NCBI GenBank assembly: GCA_963277665.1
Contig: OY728143.1
Span: forward strand, 536,396,394 to 536,460,393
Direction of reading: 5' to 3'
Length of the DNA: 64,000 nucleotides
Source of the DNA: Viscum album
Lineage: Eukaryota > Streptophyta > Magnoliopsida > Santalales > Viscaceae
The position numbers were made by a program, and so were the translations under genes. Under the pieces are notes generated by a model. It was not told the origin of the DNA. It ran no database searches and saw only the letters and a list, made by a program, of their open reading frames with translations. Below, piece after piece: positions 1-12,584 of the stretch. Positions within the stretch are counted from its first letter, which is position 1; each line of letters begins with the position of its first letter.

Positions 1-3000
1 GATGTATGAGGTAAGAACATTTCTTTTGCATGTTAAAGGTTAGAAAAATACCTTTTTCAGAAATTTACAAGAATATTCCTTTGAAAAAATTGGTAAAAGA
101 TAAAAAGGGAAAAATTTATTTTAAATATTATAAGAGAATAATATAATATTCTTAGAAATCCTTTTTAGAAAACATGGTTTTCTAGGAACATATATTTCTG
201 ACCAAAGAGAGGGTAAAGTCAGGATTTATTAAAAACACTTTATTAACTATCTTATATACCAAAATGTTGAAAAATGTTACCAATAAATTAATATATTTTG
301 AATAACTAAATGAGAATAAAATTCATGATTTTTCTTGAGAGATGGATCATAATATTTCATCAAAGGAGGCATAAACATAAACAATCTTGAAAAATGATGA
401 GATTATTTCAACAAACTCTTATAAATTGGTAACTTGAGATCATACTCTATATGTAAAAAAAGTAAATTATATGAAGATTAAAATATTTTGAAAATAAGTA
501 TATTCATGATATAACATATAAAATTTAAGTATATACATCTCGAAAAATAATTTAGGTACATAACAAAACACGAGTCACAAAGAAGGAAAATTGAGACAAA
601 GCTATTTTACTGATTTATATATTGTGAAAAATAAAACCCATGAAAGGAAGATCATAAAATGGATATTTAATTACCTATAAATTTTATTATAAGAATAATA
701 TAATTCATCCATGGGAAGTATACACACCACAAAAAAGGATTGGGTGGTGAAAAAAATCATGTATCTCACTGAAATAAAAAGTGAGATGAAATCCCATTAC
801 CTTATGTCTTGAATCTCATAATACTAACTAAAAAATACTATATAATAAATATAAGTTTGTTATAAATCTATAAAAAAACAAAATTCTTATCTCTAATACC
901 TTATATGGTTTTATTATGACTTTATATTTCCCGCTTGTTTATAATTATATGTTAAGGTTTCACTTCGTGTAATATCTGCTTTGTTCTTTTCATGTGTCTT
1001 AATTTATTATATATTTGGTACTTATACTTATATAATTATTTATATAATTTATATTCAGTATATTTGTGTAATAATAATCTATATAATATAGAATTATGAA
1101 ATTGAATACACCATTCATAGTGATGGTAAGCCGTACATATGCATGAACGATGTTTCAATTTTTATTGTCATAATGAAAGAAAAAAAGTAAATGAATATGT
1201 GTGTATATATATATATCATTATAAAAGTATCATTATAATATAATATATATCATATAAGTTCACTAAACCCATACTTAATACATTTGATGTAGCGTGTGAA
1301 TGAATCACATCGCTTTGAGGGGGCAGTATTCCACACTTCCTCAAATGAAATTATCGTATTTACACCAAAGGTAAAGTTTATAGATACATGTTTTTAATGT
1401 ATTAGATAATATTAAATAAATATTAAATATAATATATAAAAAATATAAATATAGTTTCCATCATAATTTATACCATGAGAGGCATTAAGGAAAAATGAAC
1501 AATCATCGTTTTGTGAGGTGGTAGTTTTCCATACACATAAAAGTATGTTTGTTACCCATTAGATGGAGGAGTGTGTTAGTGTAGGTAGAAAAATTAGTAT
1601 AAAAAAATTCTTGTATATTGAAGATACAGGTTTTTTTATACAATCATGTAATAAATATATTTGAGGGGTGGAGAAAGAAAATAAAACAAAGGAGCTTGAG
1701 AGTAGTCGTTACCTTTTAATTGGGCAACTCCTTTTAGTTTGGGCCAAAAAACTTCCTTGGAAGGATAATATTATAAGTGTAAGGGAGTTATGTTGTAAAA
1801 ATTATTGGGTAGATATTTTACTAACATAAGTGGTTTGAGAGGTTTGAATAAGAGTGAGAGGTGGTGGCGTTTTATAGGGAAGGGGAATGACACACTTGGA
1901 ATTTTTGAAAATAAGTTAGGTGTACCCACATTTTTACCTAAAAAAAGTAAAAAAAAAAACTCAATAATTAAAGGTTTATTTTTGAATACTGGATATAAAA
2001 TGGGTTTTGGAAAAGTTACTAGGTCGTTTTAGGTCTTAAATTTAAAGTTTATTACTTTGTTAAACCTATTTTTTCTCTTAATTATTGTAAATAATTTTAA
2101 CCACTTTCACTAATTTTTTTGGTCAAAAATGAAGTTAAAATTATTAGAAATTATAAATTATTCTAATTCCAAAAATGGAATCCATTTTTACAAATTCTAA
2201 TCACATAAGTGGCATAAATTAATATAAAAACAATCCTAATGACAGGGTGACACTGTGGATTTTTTAAAGTAAAAAGGTCTAAAAGTTTGCTAAGGTTTTA
2301 TACCCAATTTCAAAAGTGAAATTGATTAAAATGAACTAAATTGGATTAATTTATAAAATTATTATCTAAATAAACTTTAAAAACAATTTAATAAATAATT
2401 TAACCATATAAATTAATTTTATGAAAAAACAGTTTTGAATAAAAATTCATTTTTTTTAACTATTCATTCAAAAAATGAAACCTTATAGAAAAACAACCAA
2501 AAATTATCCTAACTTATTTTTTTGTTTCTATTCAAAATATTAAGTTTATTTTTACATATTAAATCTATAAAAGTGTGAAAAATTATATTTAAAATGGGGT
2601 TTCCATTAAATGGTGGTAAAAAAACCTTTATAAAAAGTATGTTTTAAGCATAAATCGGGGTTTTATCTTATCTTGTATCTATAAAATCTATTAGATGATT
2701 ATAAAAAATATTTTTTTAAATGTATAAAATATAAATTTAATTAATTTCATTCAATATTAGTAATTAATTTAACTTATTAATATTAATCATATTTTTCACA
2801 TAAAAATAGACTTTTATAAAATCAGTCCTTTTATATTCATTTGGTTTCTATATTCTTTTCAAATTATTAGGTAAGAAATGAATTCATAAGTTAGTTAATA
2901 TAATAATATTAAATTTAATGTCCTTTTTATATCCTATGAAATGAAAATATTTTAATAATGAATAATTATTCAGTAACACTTGGTCTTGAATTTTATGTAA

Positions 3001-3237
3001 TCCATCGAGGAAAATCATTCTTGCGTGTAATATAAGCTAACCTCAGTGTTCTATTTAGAGAAAGCTAGAATTTATGCTGTGTTTAGTGCATGATTAACTT
3101 GTTGTTTCATGTATCAAAATCCAAATATAGTGATATAATATAAAATAAAATATTTTTAGTGTGGCGTTAAATAAAAAATATCCAAGAGATTAAATTAATT
3201 TGAAAAAAAATATTTCACAAAATCTCAGGGTGTTACA
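1..3237 (-). mobile_element. LTR retroelement F: partial 5' LTR, minus strand
   Basis: Read on the minus strand, an LTR begins at 3237 with TGTAACACCCTGAG, a start typical of plant Tekay/Del-like gypsy LTRs. It runs left and out of the window. The DNA immediately to its right is CACTA transposase coding sequence, not a retroelement internal region, so 3237 is the outer edge of the 5' LTR and the body of F lies to the left of the window. The LTR holds the three-core hairpin array (1112-1548) that is also found in elements E and B, which links the three families. The open frame at 1805-2032 lies inside this LTR and has no recognisable product. The family call rests on the start sequence and the shared array. 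The left end is not visible. Confidence 0.6.
1112..1548 (-). repeat. Three-core hairpin array, copy 1 (in LTR F)
   Basis: Three related cores start near 1112, 1303 and 1500, about 190-197 bp apart. The first keeps GCCGTACATATGCATGAACG and the second keeps CACATCGCTTTGAG. The spacers between them are AT-rich and diverged. It has the same orientation as the arrays near 48.5 and 55.7 kb and the opposite orientation to the array near 12.6 kb. Confidence 0.7.
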
Positions 3238-3943
3238 AGGGGTCCCTATAACTACTAAATCAGTCTGTGAGTTCTCTTCCAACTTATACCATTATGTCCC
3301 ACATTTAGGAAATCTTAATATAAATTCGTATTCCTTCCTATACAGTAAACAATCATTCAGAAGACATGTATTTTTTTACCCTAATCCTATCAATCGTAAT
3401 ATTTTATTTTCTTTATAATGTGAATCTAGAAGAAATTTGTCTTTAGGAAGAATTTATTTCAACAATTGTATAAACTTTGTAAAACTATTTTCAATCCATC
3501 CATTTTTTACCTTTAAGTTAATCAATCTTAACACCATCGACAAAACATTAAATTCCATATAACCTCGATACATTGGTTTTTCAGCATCACCATATAAACT
3601 CTCAATTGTTGGTTATTTATCAATTACCTATACTTAAATATCTTGAATCATTTCTTAAATTTGATTAGAATTATCATATTGAAAATCATCATCATTAATA
3701 TCTGAAATTATTTCTCGTTTCACCATGCCAAATCCAATGGATATAACTCAGATTAAAACCATGAAAAAATAAATAATATTTTATCCCTCTAATTTTCAAA
3801 TTTTTTATATTTAAAGATTTCAAGAATGGGTAGAAAAACATGTCATTGTTTTGAACATTTCATTTAGAAAATTACAAATAAGCATCGACACCTTCCTTAT
3901 ATTTATCAGTTATTTGAAGTGCTGTAATCCAACTTTGACCCAT
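3238..3943 (-). pseudogene. CACTA (En/Spm) transposase N-terminal remnant
   Basis: CACTA transposases bind the terminal and subterminal repeats of their element and catalyse cut-and-paste transposition in the nucleus. Read on the minus strand from an ATG at 3943 (MGQSWIT...), broken frames give the family's landmarks in order. First is a transposase-associated domain ending in LSYIHWIWHGE (about 3723-3745). Next is DAEKPMYRGYMEF (about 3555-3588), then a zinc-ribbon-like block with NDCLLYRKEYE (about 3328-3362) and PKCG (about 3301-3315). Several in-frame stops break it. The sequence stops at 3237, where LTR F is inserted; the missing C-terminal catalytic part presumably lies beyond F, outside the window. 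Plus-strand frames here are antisense shadows. I am confident of the family; the exact start is inferred. Confidence 0.8.
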
Positions 3944-4730
3944 TAGTATCTATGAAAAATAAAAAAAATCTTTTCAAAAGAATATAGTGTGGATAAAAGT
4001 GAGTTAGATGGAGAAATAATAGATTTTTTTTAATGATAATCAAGAAGAAACACTTATGCTATTATTCATCAGTAAAATATTGATATGATTTTCAATGATA
4101 GTGAATATAAAGTTAAAAAATTTAATAACATTAGATATGAAATTGAATGTTAATTCGAATGATTATAGAATCAAATAGAAAATAAAGGAAATATATTTAT
4201 ATCATTAGAGTGGAAAAGAGATTCGTATTGGAAAATAAAAAATAAATGAAAGCCTTAGAAGAGGGACTAAATATCTAGAAATCTCATGTGAATATTTTGT
4301 TGTATTGAATGTAAAAAAAATGAAAAATAATATAGGATGATTAGTGACTATAATGAAGTTTTTAAAGATAATAGATTAAGTACACAAGTATTTCTATAAG
4401 TAATAGTTTCCAGCAAAAAAAGATCGAGGTTGAAGTTAATACACTCACTGAGAGAAAATTTCGTAGATTAATAGTAAATCTAATAAAATGTAAGAAAAAA
4501 ATCCTAGTGAATAATAAAAAATATTGGAAAAAAATATCTACATTGAATGATCTGATTTTCTAGAAATAACACTCTTAGATTTTATTATTATATTCTTCAT
4601 CCGATGAAAATAAATATTTCATTGAATAGGGTAATAATTTTTTTAAAGTAATAGAAGTTTATTTTTTTATCTAACTACATTAAAGAAAATAGGGTGTTAA
4701 ATAGAATAATATATTTCTAATACTTTGTAG
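3944..4730 (-). mobile_element. Upstream part of the CACTA element, possible terminus near 4730
   Basis: This is non-coding, AT-rich sequence 5' of the transposase start. Near 4720-4730 the plus strand reads ACTTTGTAGGG, which resembles a decayed TTCTTGTAGTG, the complement of the usual CACTACAAGAA terminus. No second terminus is visible, so the boundary is tentative. I see no other gene or RNA here. Confidence 0.35.
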
Positions 4731-5526
4731 GGATATTGTGAAAACCCAGGTACTTATAAAATAATTGTTTTCATTTTGGAATTAAATAGTTAAATTCATT
4801 ATTAAGGTATAATGAAATAAGCGATATTTATAAAAATAAAGGAATTTATAATAATATAATTATGACCTCATATATTATAGTATAAATAAAATTTATGTAT
4901 CTTATAAGTGAAAATATGATATATTTATATCATGTAATAAGAAAATAAATGTTTTAAAAATGATAAATTAAGTGTTGAAATTTTTGTGACACATAAAATT
5001 TTATTTACAATTTTATAATTAATATATTGATTTAAATAAAAATTTATATTCATAAAATAGAATAATAAATTAATATTTTGTTTTTTTATTATTATATTAT
5101 AATTTTATGAGACCTTAATTAATTTTTCAAAGTGTTATAAAATCTGTTATAAATTTAAAAATTGTATTTTTTGAATAAATGATGATTTTAATTAAAAATT
5201 GAATTTCTCATATTTAGAAAATTATTTTCATAAAATGGAGTTAATTTTTTTTAATTCAAAATGTTAAAAAATGGATAGGGTGAATTTTTGGGATTTTTCT
5301 GAGAAAGTTGAATTTTTGATGAATAGTGAAATACAATAATTTATAGTATATATACATTTTAAGTTAAATAAACTATTATTTGGGTCATCCTTAATGTAAT
5401 AACCATAATACAGAGTCATACTTAATTATTTTAATGTATTTAGTGATAAGTCTCAAATTATCCACAGTCTTAAGAAAAAATAATAAACTAATGAATAAAA
5501 TAATAAAAAAACACTCCTCACCTCCA

Positions 5527-5535
5527 CTATAAATA
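5527..5535 (+). promoter_or_regulatory. Likely LTR TATA box (E, left LTR)
   Basis: CTATAAATA is followed by a pyrimidine- and A-rich stretch (ACCACCCTCACAACCAC), the usual look of a plant Pol II start region. The matching position in the right LTR is TTTATAAA at 12230. Confidence 0.5.
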
Positions 5536-6654
5536 CCACCCTCACAACCACTTATCCTCACACCTAAAAGCCTTTTATCTTGTTTAATTTCTACCTAATT
5601 ACCTAATCAAGTCTGTTTACCATGTTCAAGACCTTTTAGTATCAACAAAAGTCTAAAACCAAGTGCCTTGGGAGGTTCTCAAGGAGGAGAATTCAAGAGG
5701 AAAAATCCTATTTAATTTTCCTTTTAATTTATTTTCTTTTATTATTCTCTACCCACATCCCCTATCTAAAGTTACATGATAACTCCAATATCTTAAATAT
5801 ACTAGAATTTTTTTTTGTTAATGAATTATTAATTATCAAACATCTCCTCTTCTCCTCTTTTTCTAAAAAAAATGAAAACATTGTCTGTGATGTGTCGATT
5901 TACCCCCATCATGGACGATGTGTTTTTATTTTATTTTACCACCTTCAAGAGTAGTCATAAAACAATTATTATGGTTAAATCAGATTTTATTATACATATT
6001 ATATGTTATATAATGTTATGTAACCAATATATAAATATAATATTAAATAAAATGATATGAGTTCGTGATTGCCATAAAAACAACCAAAATAAATTAAATC
6101 ATTTTCATTTATGTTTTATCTAATGAATCATACTCATATTAGAAAAAATGATATATAGTATAATTTAAATTTATAAAAACATATTAACACAATTTAATTC
6201 TACTTCTAGAGTTTTTCTTCCATTTGACAAGAAAATCCATAATTAACCAACCATGGAAACCATGAAATAAATGCACCCAAAACAATGAAAATAAAAAAAT
6301 ATTGTTGATAAATGGGTGGATAGATGTTATAAAAAGATAATATAAGGTATTATAAATATTAATATAGTTATTTAATATATTAATAACACTCTTTAAACCA
6401 TTATACAGTAGGTATGAACATGTTTTATGTAATACAAACCTGAGGTAATAGACTCTTCTTTAAAAATCCTATTTTAAATTTTTATTTTTACAAAATTCAA
6501 ACAAAATGATTTCATGAAAGTATTACTGTTTTATTATTATGTTATCATTCTTGTGAATTGTTTACGATGATGGGTGGGACCTATATATCCCTCCAATGCA
6601 TCTATTATGTTTATGTTAGAGGTTGACCGTATGGTTACTCCAAGTATAACTGTA

Positions 6655-6740
6655 ATGGTTACACCATAAGGTAGCCGTGAGGGTTACATTATAAAGTATC
6701 CATGAGGGTTACACTATAATAAATCCATGAGTCTTATCAA
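6655..6740 (+). repeat. Minisatellite of about 28 bp, three units
   Basis: Three adjacent units share GGTTACAYTATAAAGTATCC and end in GTGAG or ATGAG. Related units lie at 14785-14870 in the right LTR of E, so the array was already present when E inserted. Confidence 0.7.
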
Positions 6741-6839
6741 TCATATGGTAGGTATAAGGGTTACTATCTTAAGTAAGTAATTCTCCAAGTTACCTATACA
6801 GTTTTATTTTTGTTTTCTATGTTTTATGGAAATATCATA

Positions 6840-6895
6840 TTTTCACAAAGTAACTATATGATACTTATTGGGTAATAAGTATGTCTTTGTGAAAA
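6840..6895. repeat. Inverted repeat (hairpin)
   Basis: TTTTCACAAAG at 6840-6850 is complementary to CTTTGTGAAAA at 6885-6895. An inner pair, TACTTAT/ATAAGTA, surrounds a short loop. No transposon ends or target duplication were seen around it. Confidence 0.6.
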
Positions 6896-7329
6896 TGATT
6901 TCATATGTTTATACGTATTCATGATATAATGGTTTATCTCCTTCATTTTACATCCCTTATAGATCTTTTTATACTCATCCCAAGTTTTAAAATATTTTTC
7001 ATAGGGTTTACGGATGGGTAAGAGAAAAGAAGAATCCATGCGGAATATTGTGAATACTTTTCATGAAATGATTTCATGTTTTATTAAAAACTTTTGTATT
7101 ATAGAATAAATAGATACTATTTTAGTAGTACCCAATTTTTATTCTTGTGGGTTGATATGTATAAATTATATCCCAATTATCTAAAATTATAAACTGAAAA
7201 GATCTTTGGGAATGTAATAAATTGAATTATAGTTGAATTAACTAGAGTATATAATATTGAAGTCTAAGTCCTTATAGATATAATACATACACCCATAAAA
7301 TAATGATGAAAGTTATATATTTTAATAAC

Positions 7330-8907
7330 ATAAATGTGAAAATAATCATAATACTAATATATCATATTGAAGACATGATAAATGAATTGAATTAAAGAGG
7401 ATTTACAAAAATCTGATCATAATATATACTAAAAAATAAGTTGGGTGGTGTCATTAGAGTGTATCTCAAGTGGATAATAAGAAACATTAAAGAGTGTTGA
7501 TGTTGATTAAAATTACATTATAATAGCATTATAAAATTACATTAAAAAATAAGAAAATATAACATTTAATTTTTTTATTAACCTTTATTACAAAGGGAGT
7601 AATTTATAAAATATTGAGAATAAAAATGACAATGAAAATCCTTGAAAACAAATAAGGGAAACATTATAAGGAAAATATAAAATTTTTATGAGAAAATTCA
7701 TTCATGTAGAAGAAGTTAAAAAATAGATTCTTTTAAAACATTTATAAAGTAATAAAAAATAATAATACAATATTATTAAATTATAAGAATATATATAATG
7801 ATATCCATAAAACAATATATAGAATATAGAAATGAAGGAGAGTGATTATCATTTGAAAAAAATAAGATTAGAAAGGGTCAACATACATGAAAAAATTAAT
7901 TTTAGTTCTTAAACAAGGGGATGATAAATGGTTTGATGAGATATAAAAATAAAAAATGTAACAAACTAACCAAGAATAAAATCAAATATGGTTTCTAGAC
8001 TAACTTTTCACTAACAATAGGAGATATTGATTCTGAAAGAGTTATTATTTAATAAAAACCATGACAATAGAGGGAAATAAACCTTGTTTTTCAAAAAATA
8101 CGGGGTTCCAATAACATGAAAAAAGGAACAAAATAAAAAAGAAACACTGAAAATGTAAAAATAATTGCATATAATAAAATTTATAAGGAATCACACATGG
8201 AATGATTGAAAGAGAGGTTCGATAATGTGTGATACATAGTTAAGTGATGAGAAGATTTATATTATAATACGAAATTATGAGGATGATGAAAACTAAGGGT
8301 GTATGAAGATGGAAATACAATATTAGAGTCAATATGATCGAAGAAACGATGGTTAGGGATTTTTTTCAATGGAATGAATGAAATAGAGTATCAAAAACGT
8401 GTGAGTCTTACTTGAGATATGAGCAGATCTATATTTGAATGTAAAACAATTATGCCAATGAAACCTAAGGGTTTATAGATATGGTAATGAAATATTAGAG
8501 TCTAATGGATTGAAGAAACAAGGATTAGAGATTCTGTATGAGAGAAGCGAGATTTTTTTTGGGAGAATGAAAGACACTGAAATGAGTTCACATGATGATT
8601 CATAAAATTTTAAAAGTTATATAATGTCATTTATTTAATAACTATCATGAAAAAAATATTTTTACATTGGTTCCAAATAACCAATGTTATAAATATATTT
8701 TTAATATCATTTATCATGAAAATAATATTCTAAACCTAATATTCATTGTCATGTTCTAGGTAACCGATATAGAAAATAAAAAACTTTTTAATTTGAAATC
8801 ATTTAATATATAACTAACTTGAAAAATTAATTTTAAAATCTTTTTCATACCTATTATAAATAACCAATGTAAAAATGGATATACTATAAATAGTTTTTTT
8901 ACTAGTA
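7330..8907 (+). mobile_element. CACTA-like non-autonomous insertion, 3' end near 8907
   Basis: The right 250 bp has the subterminal pattern of plant CACTA elements: short inverted motifs ACATTGG...CCAATGT (8664-8686), ACCGATAT (about 8762) and AACCAATGTAAAAATGG (about 8861), ending in TTTTTTTACTAGT. That end resembles the TTTTCTTGTAGTG terminus after decay. No transposase was recognised. The interior is A-rich on the plus strand and contains a 172-bp tandem duplication. The left end near 7330 is not defined, and part of the 7100-7330 stretch may be diverged LTR sequence. Confidence 0.45.
8225..8560 (+). repeat. Tandem duplication, period about 172 bp
   Basis: Blocks starting near 8225 and 8397 share AGATTTATAT/AGATCTATAT, AAACTAAGGG/AAACCTAAGGG and AATATTAGAGTC, then GAAGAAACRA. 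The AAGGG landmarks are 172 bp apart. It lies inside the CACTA-like insertion. Confidence 0.6.
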
Positions 8908-9209
8908 AAGGTTTTATATGTGAATAATTTTATGGGAGATGTTGAAGAATTAATATGCAATATAAAAGTTGGGTATTGTGGGAAAGATACTCTTGAATTT
9001 ATAGGTATGGATTTTGTAAGAGTTTTTCCTAATTTTCTAAAACTATAAATCTAAAAGGTCCTTCAACATATAAGTTATAAAATATATACTTTTTATGTTG
9101 TAAGTTTTGGATGGAAAAAATTGGGTCACATTTATCAGTATAAAATATAGAAATGTAAAGTTTATGTTTTTAGCACTAGATCTAGGAGTGTGGGTTTGGG
9201 GATATTATA

Positions 9210-9226
9210 TTTGGTATTAAAAGAGG
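9210..9226 (+). other. Primer-binding site of element E
   Basis: TTTGGTATTAAAAGAGG directly after the LTR end matches the plant Met-tRNA site TTGGTATCAGAGC with C-to-T and G-to-A changes. It fixes the plus orientation of E. Confidence 0.65.
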
Positions 9227-10489
9227 TTTTATAAAACTTTGTAGATTATGATATTTTATTTAGAGGTTATTTTTAGATTTATAGTTACCATCATGAGTTT
9301 AAGGTTTATTAGACATTCAGAGTTATAGACACCCCTTTTGAGAGTTTAGGTTATGTATTTTTAAGGTGACTAATTATATTTTGGGAGATGTTTTACTAGG
9401 TTGAGGTATATATAACCATTAGGTTTAAGATGAAGTATTATCTTGAAGAATGCTGTTATGATTTTTGGTATGTATACTGAAAGGAATGAGATAAAATTTT
9501 AGGTTAAAAATTTTATTAATGTTGAGGTTATTAAGTTTATTTGGGATATAAGGCCATTTATTTATGGAAATTATTGACACATCTTGGAGATCATGTGATT
9601 AGGGAATATACATTTTTGATATCAAACTTTATTAATAATTGATGTTATTTAAAGAAAATGTTAAATTTATTTTGAAAGATTATATGATTATATAATTCTA
9701 ATTTTTGGGTTTCAATATTAGTATGAAATATTTTTATTTATGTAATGATCTATGTTGAACCTTTGGTTTTATTATTAAATTTTAGAAATTAAGGTCTTGT
9801 TTCTTTATATGAAGCTTTATATTGCCTTGCTCTAACCATTTTGGTTTTGGTTAATGTCTAAAGATAATAGGAAAGTCTTTTTATATTTTTTTTAGATTAT
9901 GTGATTCATTAGAATTTGATTCTAGTGCTTTTTCCATGAAAAATTCATCTTGAATACTCATTATTTGGGGGAAAATGTGAGATTGTGGTGGAAATTGATT
10001 AAAGGATGAAAATCTACTTGTCAAGTACATATATTTCCTTATATTATTTATCTATATGATAGAGGAATTCCTCAAATATGTAAATTTATCTTAATTTTTT
10101 TTATCCCATTACTTTAATTTGTTATGAATAAATGGTCTCTTTCACACCTCTTTCATTTAGGGTTTTCTAGTTGTTAACTTTCTCATGATCATTCACTTTC
10201 TTATGATCAATGGTCCCTATAATTTTGTATAATTATTTGAACATTATTCTTTTCTTTCTATCCAAATTTTCAATTTCCACCAATTTTTTTATACTTGGAA
10301 ACCCAATTATGTGTAATTCCAGATGACCTCCGTACTTCCCTTTCTCTCTTATCAAGAGGAAGCTTTATCAACACTTTTTACTATATGGTATTTCAATAAA
10401 GGTATATTAAAATGTTAAACCTTTGATTAATGAGATAAAGTTTAAATATAAAGGATTCAATTTTTTTAGGGGGTGGGTGGGGGTTGAAA
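9227..10489 (+). mobile_element. Short internal region of element E, no recognisable gag or pol
   Basis: Only about 1.26 kb separates the primer site from the next LTR. I found no zinc knuckle, DSG protease, RT or integrase motif in the plus frames. It ends in a purine-rich tract (about 10469-10489, runs of G with GGGTGGGTGGGGG) directly before the LTR start, as a polypurine tract should. E is therefore a large-LTR, non-autonomous-like derivative, or a deleted copy. Confidence 0.55.
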
Positions 10490-12229
10490 TGTAATATATT
10501 GATATTTTAATAAAAAATTATGTTTAATAGCATATACCACACACATCACCAAGCCTAAACGAACCATAAAATATTATTATTTAATTATGAAAATTATAGC
10601 CTAGAATTTAAATTGGAAGGTATAAATAGGGTTAAATAGTTTATTAAATATATACAAAGGTTCTAATTAATACAAATTTATTGATTAATGCTTAGGAAAT
10701 AAGCACTAAAGTTTTTGTAAATCCATTTTATTATTTAAAAATATATTTCCTTCAAAAATGGTTTTCTATTTCGTTTGGTAAGAGGATAATAGAAATAACT
10801 TATTTTACTTTTGGAAATGATATTTTATAAAAAATATATAATTTTTGGAATTATAATGTTAAAATTATCTTATGATGAAATTCTAGTATTTTTTTTGAAA
10901 AGATTAATTTTCACTAAATAGTGAAAATATTGATTTTTATTAAAAACATTATTTTATTTTAAAGTAATTATGGAGTAAAATTAAATTTTAGATTATTTTT
11001 AACATTTAATTAGTTATTTTTTATTTAAAATAATATAATTATAGTTTTTTAAATGAAATTTATACTTGAATTTAGTATAAAAACATTTTATACTTAAAAA
11101 TTTATTTTTCTGAAAAACCAATTTTATCACATTTTTTCAGTTTAATTTTAAATTAAATTATATAACTTTTTTGTATTAAATCCTGAAAAATGGATTCCAT
11201 ATTTGGAATCATTGGGTCCTAATTTTGTAAAAATATATTTTTTATTTTTGATCATTATGAATTGTAACCATAATAATTTTTATTATCATGGTAAAAGATA
11301 AATCAGGTAATTTAGGTTAAAAATAAAATAATAAGGACTAAAAAATGTACCCAAATCTTGAATTAATTTTATTATATGAGTTTATATGATCCATAAATTT
11401 CCAAATGTATAATATATGGCCTTTTATTTCCATTTTTCTATGATTTTGACGTGTATATTATTTTATTTGAAGAAAAGTAAAAAATTTCATTCTCTTTGTT
11501 TATTATCTTTAAAATTTTGAAATTGGGATAAAAAGATGATATGTTTAGTTATAAATATACATTTTAAATAGAATTTTTTTTTTTTAATCTTGTTAATTTT
11601 TTTTTTATTTCTAGTGATGAACTAATTACCTTAAATTCTTATATAACACTGTCATATTGTTTGTACAAGCAGTAAAACAATCAATAAAATGATTTTAAAA
11701 ACTCTAAAAATAATATTATTTGAGTGATTTTTGGTGGTCCACGTTTTTTATATAAAAATGAAATATTATATAGGTTTTTATGCATTTTATTTGAATTCAA
11801 TTGTTGTGATATACTTTTAAAAGTCAAATTAAATGAATAGTTCCAAAATTGTCATTAATGTTATTTTATAATAAACTATATTTTATTAAATAATTTAAAA
11901 TTCATAAAAATATCACATTAATAAATGTGAAAGTTATATGGTTTATTAAACCAACCATGATTTATTTGTAGGCCAATTTTCCTTTTATAGTAACCATATT
12001 AACTCCTTAAGAGTAAAACACATTTATATCACCAAAATTGTCAAAAGGGTTGATGAAGGGTTAAAAAAAACAAGGGTAAATATGTGATCCAAAATTGTAC
12101 AAATTTTATTATATGAGCGTATATAATCATCCGTATATTAAATATAATCAATTTGGATCCATTTTTTCATCAAAATTAATTTATATTAATTTAAAAATTT
12201 GAGAAATTCTAAAAGTGCCCCACCCCTCA

Positions 12230-12237
12230 TTTATAAA
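12230..12237 (+). promoter_or_regulatory. Likely LTR TATA box (E, right LTR)
   Basis: TTTATAAA is preceded by GTGCCCCACCCC and followed by a CT-rich start region. The position aligns with a similar CT-rich block on the minus strand of B near 49.27 kb. Confidence 0.5.
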
Positions 12238-12584
12238 GGGGAACCTCTTCTTCTCATCTATTCACACATCAAGAACCATTTGGTTCCACCAATACCTACC
12301 AAAATAACTTCATAAAATCTATACCAATATTTTATAGGTTGTATTTTGGGAATAATACTAACTTTATGGGTCTTAAGGTGTAATGCAAAGGAGGTTGTTC
12401 GAAGAATATGTATAGTTCTTAACCAAGTTTTTTTGGATTTATTTCTTCTTATACCTCCTTAAAACTTTATTAAAATATAATGAGATAATAACACAAGTAT
12501 ATAACATATAATAATATTTTATTATTTTAATTACATAACATGTATCCATATACTCTTCCATATAATGGGAAACAAAACCATTAT

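Larger units (their letters stand above)
4737..9209 (+). mobile_element. Left (5') LTR of retroelement E, interrupted
   Basis: The right edge at 9209 is well supported. The last 300 bp (about 8920-9209) align with 15395-15711, the end of the other LTR, and are followed at once by a decayed Met-tRNA primer site. A second shared block is the short minisatellite at 6655-6740, matching 14785-14870. The left edge at 4737 (TGTGAAAACCC) is only a guess from its LTR-like start. The TATA box lies only about 790 bp from it, against about 1740 bp in the right LTR, so the copy may be truncated. A CACTA-like insertion ending near 8907 lengthens it. Confidence 0.5.

Noticed and set aside
3200..3418. 72-codon plus frame
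   Set aside because: It is antisense to the CACTA transposase zinc-ribbon block and crosses the LTR junction at 3237.
9480..9600. gag-like frames in the internal region of E
   Set aside because: Short open stretches contain no capsid or zinc-knuckle motif and many stops.
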